Positions 8,574-16,672 of a stretch of DNA of 64,000 bases are shown piece by piece; the first letter of the stretch is position 1, and the number at the start of each line of letters is the position of its first letter. The position numbers and the translations under genes are program-made. Source of the DNA: Armatimonadota bacterium (GTDB lineage Bacteria > Armatimonadota > Fimbriimonadia > Fimbriimonadales > Fimbriimonadaceae); NCBI GenBank assembly GCA_016125185.1, contig WGMG01000004.1:124001-188000 (forward strand), read 5' to 3'. The notes beneath the pieces were generated by a model. It ran no database searches. It saw only the letters and a program-made list of their open reading frames with translations, and was not told the origin of the DNA.

Positions 8574-9152
8574 ATGCGAGGGCTGATTTTCGGGGGTGCC
8601 GCCTGCCTCCTCGCGCCGAGCACGTTCGCCCAGGCGCTCGACGACCAGTTTCACTACTATACGTACGGCAACGTCGCCCACTCCCTGCTGATTTTGGGGA
8701 GCTCGGATTCGCGTACCGGCGGTGGATTGTCGATGGCGGTCGGACGCCTCGACCCCAAACTGAGGCTATTCCGCCATGTCGACGGCGAGCTGATCTGGGA
8801 AGGGTACTACCTGGTCACCAACGGTAAGAGCAACACCCAGTTTCCTGCCGAAACCACCGAAGCGTGGGGCGCGCTGGCGACGGCGCGATACCGCTGGACC
8901 GTGCGACGGGGCATCAGCTTCTATGGCGACCTCGGGTTCGGCGTGCAGTTTGTGGACCACGTGACGAAGGACCTGCGGCTGGCCAACAACACGACGCCGG
9001 TCTTCGGCATCGGGCTAGAGTTTTCGTACGCCAACAAGACGGCGCTCCTGCTGGGCGGGCGAGTCCTGCACGCCAGCAACGCGGGGCGGACGTCGCCTAA
9101 CCCGGGGCAGAATATGCTCCAGTGGTACATCGGCTTCCGGTACCAGCACTAG
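8574..9152 (+). CDS. PagL-like lipid A deacylase / acyloxyacyl hydrolase family protein
   Basis: A 192-residue outer-membrane beta-barrel with a signal peptide ending at AQA (about residue 21). The C-terminal signature RVLHASNAGRTSPNPGQN followed by a final aromatic strand (WYIGFRYQH) is that of PagL, which removes the 3-O-acyl chain of lipid A. The catalytic His and Ser are present as His166 and Ser168. The Glu expected at the end of the NxGxE motif is Asn180 here, so activity may be lost or changed; that reading depends on a remembered alignment. It fits with the lipid A genes at 30-32 kb. The start is backed by a TACCTT box seven bases upstream. Confidence 0.75.
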   Translation: MRGLIFGGAACLLAPSTFAQALDDQFHYYTYGNVAHSLLILGSSDSRTGGGLSMAVGRLDPKLRLFRHVDGELIWEGYYLVTNGKSNTQFPAETTEAWGALATARYRWTVRRGISFYGDLGFGVQFVDHVTKDLRLANNTTPVFGIGLEFSYANKTALLLGGRVLHASNAGRTSPNPGQNMLQWYIGFRYQH

Positions 9153-9171
9153 CCGCGCTTTTCGGGCGTGA

Positions 9172-9177
9172 TACAAT
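9172..9177 (+). promoter_or_regulatory. Candidate leaderless -10 box for the DUF1801-like gene
   Basis: TACAAT within TGATACAAT, an extended -10 form, five bases before the ATG at 9183. One of the stronger examples in the window. Confidence 0.5.
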
Positions 9178-9182
9178 GCCGC

Positions 9183-9629
9183 ATGCACCCCGAGCCACGG
9201 GAGTATCTGGAGTTCATTGCTTGCTATTCGCCGGAGCTCCAGGCGTTGCATCGGGCCGCGCGCCAGCGGCTGTTGGACCTCCTACCGTCGGTCATCGAAC
9301 TGATGTTCGACGCCACGCAGGCGGTGACGACCGGCTTTTCGTTCACCGAGAAGTCGCGGGACCACTTCATCCATTTACCGATGTACGGCAAGGGGATCAA
9401 CCTCGGCTTTAACCACGGCGCGAAGCTCCATGACCCTGAGGGGCGGCTGATCGGGACGGGTAGCCAGGTGCGACATCTGAAGCTTCGAGATCTGGCGGTG
9501 CTGGACGACCCTTACGTGCTCGATCTCATCGAGCAGTCGATGGCGCTCGCACCGAAGCCGGATGGCGAGGTGGAGCCGAAGACGGTTATTCGGGTGATGG
9601 AGGGCGCGAAACGCCGTCCGGGGAAATAG
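9183..9629 (+). CDS. DUF1801-like (YdhG-type) protein
   Basis: A 148-residue cytoplasmic protein of the DUF1801-type fold, small alpha/beta proteins of unknown role sometimes linked to metal binding. The visible pattern is a helical start (ALHRAARQRLLDLLP), an amphipathic strand (GFSFTEKSRDHFIHLPMYGKGIN) broken here for length, then LIGTGSQVRHLKLRDL, which matches the family's Gly-rich turn and final helix. ATG at 9183 is preferred over an upstream in-frame start because an extended -10 box, TGATACAAT, sits just before it. Confidence 0.65.
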   Translation: MHPEPREYLEFIACYSPELQALHRAARQRLLDLLPSVIELMFDATQAVTTGFSFTEKSRDHFIHLPMYGKGINLGFNHGAKLHDPEGRLIGTGSQVRHLKLRDLAVLDDPYVLDLIEQSMALAPKPDGEVEPKTVIRVMEGAKRRPGK

Positions 9630-9688
9630 ATAAAGAGTCCCACCCAAATGAAAATGTGATTTTATGCCGATAAAATATTAGAAAGGCC

Positions 9689-9718
9689 TTGACAACTAAG
9701 AACTTGAAATACTAGGAT
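9689..9718 (+). promoter_or_regulatory. Candidate sigma70-type promoter of the A+T-rich operon
   Basis: A perfect -35 hexamer TTGACA at 9689-9694, an 18-base spacer, and TAGGAT at 9713-9718, 40-53 bases before the first gene. Unlike most promoters inferred here it has a normal leader. Confidence 0.5.
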
Positions 9719-9758
9719 TTAACCTATTATTGTCACGCTTTTGTGGGGTTGTGATAGG

Positions 9759-10337
9759 ATGCTATCATCAATGAAAAAGATTGGAACTGAAGCAACCGAA
9801 AAGATTCTAGACCGTGTATTTGCGATCAAGCAAATTCGCTTCATCCAATCGACTGCATATACTACCATCATTTCGGTCACTGGAGTGGTCGCAATGGCAT
9901 CGTTCTTCTTTCTCGCTTTCACGGTACTTTCTCCTCGCTACGTAACAAATGGTCCAAGTCACGTCTTCCCTGAGGAACCCTTTATTCTGCCTACCTCAAT
10001 ACAACAGAAGCTATCCGAGAGACTGAAGGAAGTATTCAGGAAGCCATCGAAGATCATCATTCATCTAACTAACCGATGTACAACATGTACTCTTGGCCCT
10101 CAAATTGAAGAAGTAGGGCAGTATTCCGACCACATTCAAATGGTCTACATGCAAGATTATCCTCCCAAGGATTTTTCTAAAGGCAAGGCTCAATTCGTTA
10201 TTTCCGACCCTGATGGCAAGTATATTCCAAGGTCCCAAGCAGTTAACTTGCCGCGAACCTATGAAGTATTTCTCGACGGGTCGACAGCTAGATGGCAGCC
10301 GCTCACGGACATGCGTCAATGGAGGAAGCGAATTTGA
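9759..10337 (+). CDS. Membrane-anchored thioredoxin-fold protein with CxxC
   Basis: About 192 residues: a short cytoplasmic tail, one TM helix (TTIISVTGVVAMASFFFLAF), then an extracytoplasmic domain. That domain shows a strand leading into NRCTTCTLGP, a CxxC redox pair, and later LPRTYEVFLDGS, which matches the cis-Pro loop and following strand of TlpA-type thioredoxins. This suggests a disulfide oxidoreductase at the outer face of the membrane; no family was named with certainty. Starts at 9759 or 9771 are both possible. Its stop overlaps the next gene's start (TTGA). The whole operon is visibly A+T-richer than its surroundings, suggesting transfer or a fast-evolving accessory locus. Confidence 0.7.
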   Translation: MLSSMKKIGTEATEKILDRVFAIKQIRFIQSTAYTTIISVTGVVAMASFFFLAFTVLSPRYVTNGPSHVFPEEPFILPTSIQQKLSERLKEVFRKPSKIIIHLTNRCTTCTLGPQIEEVGQYSDHIQMVYMQDYPPKDFSKGKAQFVISDPDGKYIPRSQAVNLPRTYEVFLDGSTARWQPLTDMRQWRKRI

Positions 10338-10891
10338 CCCGCGCGAAGAGAGGATTAACCCTTGTTGAGATTTGCATGGTGAGCTTTATCCTTGCCTTTC
10401 TGGCCGCGATGACGTTCCCGATCATTGCCTCGGCAAAAATGTCTGCCAAGGAAGCCGCCGCCACATCAAATCTTCGACAGCTTGGCTTGGCTATCGAGCT
10501 CTATCGTCAGGACAATGACGCGCTTCCTAAGCCTGGTCTTCCAGACTACACCATCGTCGATTATTTTTCTGCTCCGCAGGTATTCGGAAGTCAGACGGCG
10601 CCACTTTGGATGAGTCCGTGCGGGACCCATCCTGATACGGCATTCCTGGTTGCCAAGGCAAAGACGAATTTAATGTATTTAGCGTCCACGCAAGAGGATG
10701 AGCTCTTTGTGCGGGCCTATCAGGAAAAAGGAGACTCGACAGCGTTCCTATTTGATTTGAATTGCAACCCTGCGGATACATCCGTGGTGGAAGGAATCTA
10801 TATCAAAAAGAAAGCGATTGCCCTCAGACTCGACGGCTCTGTGGAGAAAAAGTATAAATACGGGTCTCCCTATGACCCACTCGATTGGTAG
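10334..10891 (+). CDS. Prepilin-like protein with type IV pilin N-terminus
   Basis: 185 residues beginning LTRAKRGLTLVEICMVSFIL: a basic leader, the Gly|Leu-type processing site, Glu at mature position 5, and a hydrophobic helix, i.e. a prepilin peptidase substrate. The rest (EAAATSNLRQLGLAIELYRQ, then a small C-terminal domain) resembles the short pseudopilin/DUF1559-related proteins common in Planctomycetota and Armatimonadota. The TTG at 10334 is chosen because GGAGG lies eight bases upstream and because it overlaps the preceding stop as TTGA, giving translational coupling. An upstream ATG at 10319 would place the Shine-Dalgarno inside the gene. Confidence 0.8.
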   Translation: MTRAKRGLTLVEICMVSFILAFLAAMTFPIIASAKMSAKEAAATSNLRQLGLAIELYRQDNDALPKPGLPDYTIVDYFSAPQVFGSQTAPLWMSPCGTHPDTAFLVAKAKTNLMYLASTQEDELFVRAYQEKGDSTAFLFDLNCNPADTSVVEGIYIKKKAIALRLDGSVEKKYKYGSPYDPLDW

Positions 10892-10897
10892 AAATCC

Positions 10898-11260
10898 ATG
10901 AAAAAAGTACACTCTAAGCACTTGAAAATTACACCTATCAGGCACCTATTAATCTTAGGTTCAGTTCTTCTCGGTTTCATTGCCGGGGGAGTTCCAAAGG
11001 CATTTGCCTCAGGGACTTGCTTTGTGGACGACTGTTCCGGCACGCCCGACAACCCCTGGACGTTTAAGTGCTGCCTAAATACATTTGCCGAATGCCGAAT
11101 CTACAAACGACGATCTTGTTATCCCCTCTCGGGATTTCAGTACAGCATTTATGGCACTTACAACGGAGAATGCGTCAAAACGGCCACCGAATTCGGAGGC
11201 ATCAATGATCCGGACAGCGATTTCTGCGTGACAAATACGGGTGGCCAAGGCGGCGGCTAG
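10898..11260 (+). CDS. Cysteine-rich secreted small protein
   Basis: 120 residues: a signal peptide with hydrophobic core HLLILGSVLLGFIAGG and cleavage near AFA|SG, then a mature part of about 82 residues holding eight Cys (TCFVDDC, KCC, ECR, SCY, ECV, FCV) and a Gly-rich tail GGQGGG. Eight Cys in a short exported chain suggest four disulfides. It lies six bases after the pilin-like gene and two genes after a membrane CxxC protein, which could be its oxidant; that link is inference. No family recognised. Confidence 0.7.
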   Translation: MKKVHSKHLKITPIRHLLILGSVLLGFIAGGVPKAFASGTCFVDDCSGTPDNPWTFKCCLNTFAECRIYKRRSCYPLSGFQYSIYGTYNGECVKTATEFGGINDPDSDFCVTNTGGQGGG

Positions 11261-11297
11261 CGTCGCCACCTAAAACTAGGTTGGGGAGGTAATGATA

Positions 11298-11948
11298 ATG
11301 AAGAAACCTGTGAGAATAGGGCTCGTTTCTGCCTTTACAATTTGTATAGCTGTTGCCGGTATCAAATGGTACAAATCCATTTGGCTTCACAAGCCGCTGA
11401 CTGAACATGCTCATGTAGTGACCGGTGCATTCGACCAATCTGATGCAAATACTCTTCTTTCCTACTCGTTCCCGGAGGAACGGAGTCAGTTGAGTCTAGA
11501 CCGCGCAAAAGTCGAGTTCTTAATTGACTTATACAAGAAGTCGGAGCCCAACGGAACGGTTTGGAAAGCGTGGTCGTATCAGGCTAGCGACAAAGACCAG
11601 GCGTGCGTTATGGATCGGATTGGGACGAAACCTCAGTCAATCCAGACCTATGGTCTCACCTTTACCCTCAATCGGACAACTGACGGACTTGGCTCGTTTA
11701 TCGTTCCAACGCTCGTTTTTGGCGCGTGTCGCAATGCAAACCTTTCAGACCAAGACCAAGTACCCGAGAAGGTCCGAGCCATGTTGGCAACCGTAAGGGG
11801 ACTGACAAAACTGGCGCCAATTCTGAATGAGCATGGAATCAAAGGAACAATCGACGAAAAGTCGCTTGAAGGTGTTAGGACTTGGGACGATTGGATCAAG
11901 TTCTGGTCAGATCGTATTGCAAAAAACGGCGTTTCGATTCGAAGTTAA
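11298..11948 (+). CDS. Hypothetical membrane-anchored protein of the A+T-rich operon
   Basis: 216 residues with one N-terminal TM helix (IGLVSAFTICIAVAGI) and a soluble extracytoplasmic domain that has no recognised family. GGAGG at 11285-11289 lies eight bases before the ATG at 11298, which is preferred over the ATG at 11292. The 37-base gap and shared low G+C place it in the same operon as the three genes before it. It contains two Cys (ACVMDR and ACRNAN), which could form a disulfide. Confidence 0.6.
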   Translation: MKKPVRIGLVSAFTICIAVAGIKWYKSIWLHKPLTEHAHVVTGAFDQSDANTLLSYSFPEERSQLSLDRAKVEFLIDLYKKSEPNGTVWKAWSYQASDKDQACVMDRIGTKPQSIQTYGLTFTLNRTTDGLGSFIVPTLVFGACRNANLSDQDQVPEKVRAMLATVRGLTKLAPILNEHGIKGTIDEKSLEGVRTWDDWIKFWSDRIAKNGVSIRS

Positions 11949-11988
11949 GCGGCGCTATACACCGCTAGCCTCGAATCAAGCCGGTAAC

Positions 11989-12495
11989 ATGCAGTACATG
12001 AGTCCTCAATTGACCGCCGAATTTGAGTATCTCACCACCCGCCTCGAGGGCATGATCGAGAAGGTCTCGAACCTGCCCACCGACGCCCAAGAGTCCCCCG
12101 TCGGGAAGAGTTTTTCCCCCGTGCAGGCCATCGAGCACATGTACGTTACCGAGAAAAGCTATACGGACTACGCCAAAAAGACCGACCAGGCCAAGCTGAA
12201 GGGGCGCAAAGGCAAGCCCAATTTCATCTACAACTTCGTCCTGAAAGGCATGAACCGTCCGGTTGGCTCCAACCTGCCCACACCAGGCATGTTCCAGCCC
12301 AAAGACGGCCTTTCGCTGGAGGAATCCAGCCAGAAATGGCGCGACGAACGCGCAAGCCTGAAGGAGTATCTGAAGAAATTCAACGACAACGACGCCTGTC
12401 TGAAGAACCCGCTGATGGGCTGGTTCAGCCCGCGCGACCTGTATGTGCTGATGGAACGCCACCAGGACTATCACGACGCACGTCTGCCGAACTAA
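11989..12495 (+). CDS. DinB-like metal-binding four-helix protein
   Basis: 168 residues with the layout of the DinB_2 superfamily: helical throughout, FSPVQAIEHMYVTEKSY in the first part and LMERHQDYHDARL at the end, giving the His residues that bind a divalent metal in this fold. Members act as thiol-dependent transferases or have unknown roles. An ATG at 11998 is an alternative start. Base composition returns to the normal high G+C here, so this gene marks the right edge of the A+T-rich operon. Confidence 0.7.
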   Translation: MQYMSPQLTAEFEYLTTRLEGMIEKVSNLPTDAQESPVGKSFSPVQAIEHMYVTEKSYTDYAKKTDQAKLKGRKGKPNFIYNFVLKGMNRPVGSNLPTPGMFQPKDGLSLEESSQKWRDERASLKEYLKKFNDNDACLKNPLMGWFSPRDLYVLMERHQDYHDARLPN

Positions 12496-12498
12496 ACT
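12493..12498 (+). promoter_or_regulatory. Candidate leaderless -10 box for the beta-helix gene
   Basis: TAAACT, six bases before the ATG at 12505; the string CTAGGGACAT around the start also occurs at the start of the gene at 18260. Confidence 0.5.
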
Positions 12499-12504
12499 AG
12501 GGAC

Positions 12505-14700
12505 ATGCTATTTCCCCTGGTCCTCGCGGGCCACATGATGCAAGGAAGCTTCACGATAGTTCGAAAGGGCGACCAACTCAGGCCGACCAAAGAGGACCTC
12601 AGCCAACCGGCGCTGGAGATCAAGGGCGACAACCAGGTCCTCGACTACAAAAACCTGATACTCCGCGGGTCCAAAGCCGACACTGCGCCAGACGAGCGCA
12701 AGGGTCTGGGCGTGCGCGTTTCGGGAAACAACATCACTATCAAGAACCTGACTGTGCACGGCTACAAGGTCGGTCTCATCGCCGAAAACTGCAAGAACCT
12801 CAAGCTAATTGACTGCAATTTTAGCTACAACTGGAAGCAACACCTCAAGTCCACGTTGGAGAAAGAAGACCTCAGCGACTGGATGAGCTACCACCAAAAC
12901 GAAAAGGACGAATGGCTGCGCTACGGCGCGGGCGCGTACTTCAAAAATGTCGATGGGTTCGAGGTTCGCAACCTCACGGTCGTCGGCGGCCAGTGCGGCC
13001 TCATGCTGATGCGCTCCAACCACGGCCTGGTGTGGAACAGCAATCTCTCGTACCTCAGCGGCATCGGCCTGGGCCTGTACCGCAGCAGCGACAACCGCGT
13101 GATGCACAACAACATCGACTACTGCGTGCGCGGCTACTCGCATGGCGTGTATAACCGCGGGCAGGACTCAGCCGGCATTCTCATCTACGAGCAGAGCAAC
13201 AAAAACGTGTTCGCCTACAACTCGGTGACGCACGGCGGCGACGGATTCTTTTTGTGGGCCGGGCAAACCACGATGGACACCGGCGAAGGCGGCTGTAACG
13301 ACAACCTCGTGTACGGAAACGACTTTAGCCATGCGCCCACCAACGGCATCGAGGCGACCTTCAGCCGCAACAAATTTGTGAACAACAAGGTGGACGAGTG
13401 TTGGCACGGCTTTTGGACCGGCTATAGCTTCGATACGCTCATGGCGGGCAACACCATCTCGAACTGCGAAGAGGGCATCGCCCACGAGCACGGCCAGGAC
13501 AACAACGTCGAGTTCAACAGCTTTTCCGGCAACAAAACCGACATCCACATCTGGGCCAACCCGGGCGAGGACCCCAACTGGGGCTACCCCAAGCATCACG
13601 ACACCAAGAGCCGAGATTGGAAGATTCACGACAACACGTTCTATTCGGCGGGTAAGACGTTGCGCGTGAGCCAGACCGACGGCCTGAGCTTTGCCAACAA
13701 TACGCTTTTCGGGGCCAGTTTCGACATCGCCGCCGACGTGAAGAATGCTGCATTTGCAGACACGTGCATCCACGGCGACCAGACCAAGATCGCTTTGCCC
13801 ACGAACGTCGTGTACGAGACGACGAAGTGGGAACCTACGGCCAACCAGATCGCGATTCCTGCGTGGTCGCCGACGGACAAAGAAGACGCTTACGGCGCCG
13901 ACTCTCCCGCGCCGCTGAAGGGTGGCAAAATGCCGTTCATCCCGTCTGGTGGGCGTCGCGGCCGAAGCACGATTTTGGTGGACGATTGGGGCCCTTACGA
14001 CTACCAAAGCCCCAAGCTGTGGCCCGGTCCGCGAAGCGACAACGGATGGCAAAAGTATTCGATCTTCGGTCCGAAAGGAACCTGGAAGCTGAAGAGGGCC
14101 GAGGGGCTAGAGGTCTCGTGGACCAAGGGCCAAGTGCCCGGCATGGTCAACGTCAAAGTCGTCCCGGGTTCGACCGAGCAACGGCTGGAGCTGGTGTACA
14201 CCGGCAAGGCGTTTACGGACTTCAAGGGCGTGACCCACAAGGCGGGCGAGTCCTTCTCGTTCTCCATGCAGAAGTTCGATCTGCCCATCGCATGGACCAT
14301 CAAGTTTTTCACGTTCGATAAGGACACCGAGGACCCGCGAACCCAGTTCGAAGCGTATCAGGCCAAGTCGGCGACTGCCGGGCCGGAGTTCCACCACGAC
14401 AAGCTGGACTACTCCGGCTATGGCAAATACGAAAAAGGCGTCCCGAACAATTTCTTTGGCACCATCGCCGAAGGGACGTTCACGGTCAAACCGGGCGAGT
14501 ACTCGCTGGAGGTGACGGCGGACGACGGCGTGCGTGTCTGGCTGGACGACAAACTGGTCATCGACGCTTGGAAGTACCAGGGCCCGACGCTGTACACATA
14601 CAAGGCGAAGCTGAGCGGCAAGCATCGGCTGAAGGTGAACCACTTCCAGTTGGATGGCTACTCGGCGCTCCAATTCCGGGTGAAACCGGCAAAGGATTGA
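12505..14700 (+). CDS. Secreted right-handed beta-helix protein with C-terminal PA14 domain
   Basis: 731 residues. Residues about 40-470 form a parallel beta-helix of the NosD/pectate-lyase type, with repeated strands such as GNNITIKNLTVHGYKVGLIA, NLKLIDCNFSYN and SDNRVMHNNIDYC. The last 115 residues are a PA14-like carbohydrate-binding module, marked by FTVKPGEYSLEVTADDGVRV, then LDDKLVIDAW. Such proteins bind or cut polysaccharide. The leader is short and uncharged (MLFPLVLAGHMMQG), closely like that of the gene at 15133. A TAAACT box lies six bases before the ATG. Catalytic activity cannot be assigned. Confidence 0.8.
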   Translation: MLFPLVLAGHMMQGSFTIVRKGDQLRPTKEDLSQPALEIKGDNQVLDYKNLILRGSKADTAPDERKGLGVRVSGNNITIKNLTVHGYKVGLIAENCKNLKLIDCNFSYNWKQHLKSTLEKEDLSDWMSYHQNEKDEWLRYGAGAYFKNVDGFEVRNLTVVGGQCGLMLMRSNHGLVWNSNLSYLSGIGLGLYRSSDNRVMHNNIDYCVRGYSHGVYNRGQDSAGILIYEQSNKNVFAYNSVTHGGDGFFLWAGQTTMDTGEGGCNDNLVYGNDFSHAPTNGIEATFSRNKFVNNKVDECWHGFWTGYSFDTLMAGNTISNCEEGIAHEHGQDNNVEFNSFSGNKTDIHIWANPGEDPNWGYPKHHDTKSRDWKIHDNTFYSAGKTLRVSQTDGLSFANNTLFGASFDIAADVKNAAFADTCIHGDQTKIALPTNVVYETTKWEPTANQIAIPAWSPTDKEDAYGADSPAPLKGGKMPFIPSGGRRGRSTILVDDWGPYDYQSPKLWPGPRSDNGWQKYSIFGPKGTWKLKRAEGLEVSWTKGQVPGMVNVKVVPGSTEQRLELVYTGKAFTDFKGVTHKAGESFSFSMQKFDLPIAWTIKFFTFDKDTEDPRTQFEAYQAKSATAGPEFHHDKLDYSGYGKYEKGVPNNFFGTIAEGTFTVKPGEYSLEVTADDGVRVWLDDKLVIDAWKYQGPTLYTYKAKLSGKHRLKVNHFQLDGYSALQFRVKPAKD

Positions 14701-15132
14701 GGTTCGGGAGGAGAATTCGGCTGGCGACCTCTGATCAACTGAGGTGAGCAAATTTAAGAGATCGGTCAGCCACGCTACTCCCTGGTGTACTAGGACATGG
14801 GGGGAGTGGCTGAGCAGACCGTAGGCGAGGCCGGAATCCTCGAATCGCAGTCGTACGCCGTCGAAGCCGCCAAGCTGGAACCTTTTGCTCGCTAAGTTGA
14901 CTGGGAAGGGGGGCATCCTTCAGGGCAAGGGCTCGGCCCGCTAGAGCGTGGGCAGCGTGTCTTCCGCTCTCTGCCGACTACAAACTGCCAACTGAGTTGG
15001 GGATGGTGGCACGCAGACACCAAATACGAACGTGGGCGTGGCATGCTCAGCCGAGCTTGACGCCGCACGCAGAGACCCCGAGAACACAATCGTGCGAACT
15101 CACCGCCAGGCTCCGCACGTCCAATCACCATC
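14701..15132. repeat. Intergenic gap with a dispersed repeat copy
   Basis: 432 bases without a supported gene. At about 14767-14834 there is a diverged copy of the element also seen near 1003, 21793 and 27545: CAGCCACGCTACTCCCTGG, an insertion, then GAGCAGACCGTAGGCGAGG. The rest is not recognised. Confidence 0.55.
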
Positions 15133-16656
15133 ATGCTCGGCACGATCGTCTTGGCCGCCCATCTGATGCAGCAGGAAAAGCCCGTCGTGCCTATTTCGAC
15201 GAGCATCAAAACTATGCTGGCCAGGGCGAAATCACCCGATTTTTGGATCTCTCCGGGCTTGGCGGGCACCGTCAACTTCAAGCCGCAGGGCAAGTCGTTC
15301 TACGTCGACCTGGCAGATCTCCTGGCCCAAATCGATGCCACTTACCTCCGTGCGGGCGGGGCGTACAACTTTTCCCACCAGTGTGATAACGATTACCCTT
15401 CTGAGCCCTCAAGCGACAACGACGGCCAAGCGATCCGCGAAGCCGACTACGAAGGCGTCGATCTTCGAACGGCTCTCACATCCTTTTTCACGTCCATCCA
15501 CGCCAGCTATCGCATCGATGCCACGGTCTCGGGAACCGTCGATTTTCGCCTGCACCGAGCATCGGTGCCAAGAGTCCTTGCCTACATGGTTGCGGGCAAC
15601 TACGCCGAGTGGCGCAAGGAGGGCGATATCTACATCGTGACGTCGATCTTCGATCACCCAATGCCGAGGATCGATATGCACGATGTGGAGACCAAAGATG
15701 CGGTGCGGTATCTGCTGGAGCCGCTCCATACTCGCTTCCGATTCGAACCCGGAATCCATGGCCATGTCGAAATCCATATCGGGCCGGGCAAACTTGAACT
15801 TGCGTTACAAAACGTCATGGGGAGCACTGATCTGATCTACAGGTTCAACAAAGGCGATTTGACGATTCTAAGCCGTGGCGATCCGGGGCCCGGTGCGCAA
15901 GTGGTTCTCTTTGGTGCAAATCCAAATCCGAGCTACCATTTTGAACAAGTGGACCTCCGCGTGGCTCTCAAGGCGATCTTCCACGATGCGAACCAAAGCT
16001 ATTCGATTCCTCCCGAGATCCAAGGCAAAGTGACGCTCCAGCTCAGTGACACAACCTTCGGTGAAGCGCTGGGCCAAACGCTCAAGCAGCTAAACCTCAC
16101 GTTTTTGGTGGAAGGTGGTGTCTTTGTCATCCAGCGTCGCACGCACCCCGAACCCATCGATAATCCTACACTGGCGTTCGTGGGGCCAATCCATCTGCTT
16201 AAAGTCTCGATCCGCGAGGCCCTGAAAGCGCTATTCGCCGACAGTAGTTATGGATACATCCTCGATCCCAAAATCGAAGGCACGATCAGCCTCGACGCAG
16301 GCAAGAACCAAATGGTCGATACCCTTCAGATGATCCTTCGACAAGTCGATGCAGAATACTGGTTTGCCAATGGAACTTTCACCATCGTCCCCCGGCGCAA
16401 AATGCCCCTCGACATTCTCAATCACGTGATTCCTCTCACCCGATACGAGCGGTTCGACATCCGCGAAGTCATGCGCCAATTCTCTGCCTCTAATGACATT
16501 TGCTTTAACCTCTCAGATTTGGTACGCGGCGAGGTCACGATCCTCGTGAAGGATATGACCTTCCAATCGGTGTTGGAACTCGTTCTTCGCCAGGTCGATG
16601 CTGACTATGACTTCGAAGGACACATCCTCAAAATCACGCCGAAAAGGCACGGCTAA
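15133..16656 (+). CDS. Secreted tandem STN-domain protein (secretin/TonB short N-terminal repeats, no secretin core)
   Basis: 507 residues made of repeated units of about 75-80 residues with the STN pattern: a strand and helix (VDLRVALKAIFHDANQSY), a pivot (IPPEIQGKVTLQL), a second helix (TFGEALGQTLKQLNLTF) and a final hairpin (GGVFVIQRRT). At least five units can be traced, starting near residues 45, 115, 185, 260, 345 and 425, some imperfect. STN domains form the periplasmic end of secretins and TonB receptors, but here no outer-membrane barrel follows. The protein may be a periplasmic scaffold or binding partner. The leader is short and uncharged (MLGTIVLAAHLMQQ). Confidence 0.75.
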   Translation: MLGTIVLAAHLMQQEKPVVPISTSIKTMLARAKSPDFWISPGLAGTVNFKPQGKSFYVDLADLLAQIDATYLRAGGAYNFSHQCDNDYPSEPSSDNDGQAIREADYEGVDLRTALTSFFTSIHASYRIDATVSGTVDFRLHRASVPRVLAYMVAGNYAEWRKEGDIYIVTSIFDHPMPRIDMHDVETKDAVRYLLEPLHTRFRFEPGIHGHVEIHIGPGKLELALQNVMGSTDLIYRFNKGDLTILSRGDPGPGAQVVLFGANPNPSYHFEQVDLRVALKAIFHDANQSYSIPPEIQGKVTLQLSDTTFGEALGQTLKQLNLTFLVEGGVFVIQRRTHPEPIDNPTLAFVGPIHLLKVSIREALKALFADSSYGYILDPKIEGTISLDAGKNQMVDTLQMILRQVDAEYWFANGTFTIVPRRKMPLDILNHVIPLTRYERFDIREVMRQFSASNDICFNLSDLVRGEVTILVKDMTFQSVLELVLRQVDADYDFEGHILKITPKRHG

Positions 16657-16659
16657 AGT

Positions 16660-16665
16660 CATAAT
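16660..16665 (+). promoter_or_regulatory. Candidate leaderless -10 box for the APC permease gene
   Basis: CATAAT, five of six matches to TATAAT, seven bases before the GTG at 16673. Confidence 0.4.
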
Positions 16666-16672
16666 TTAACGC

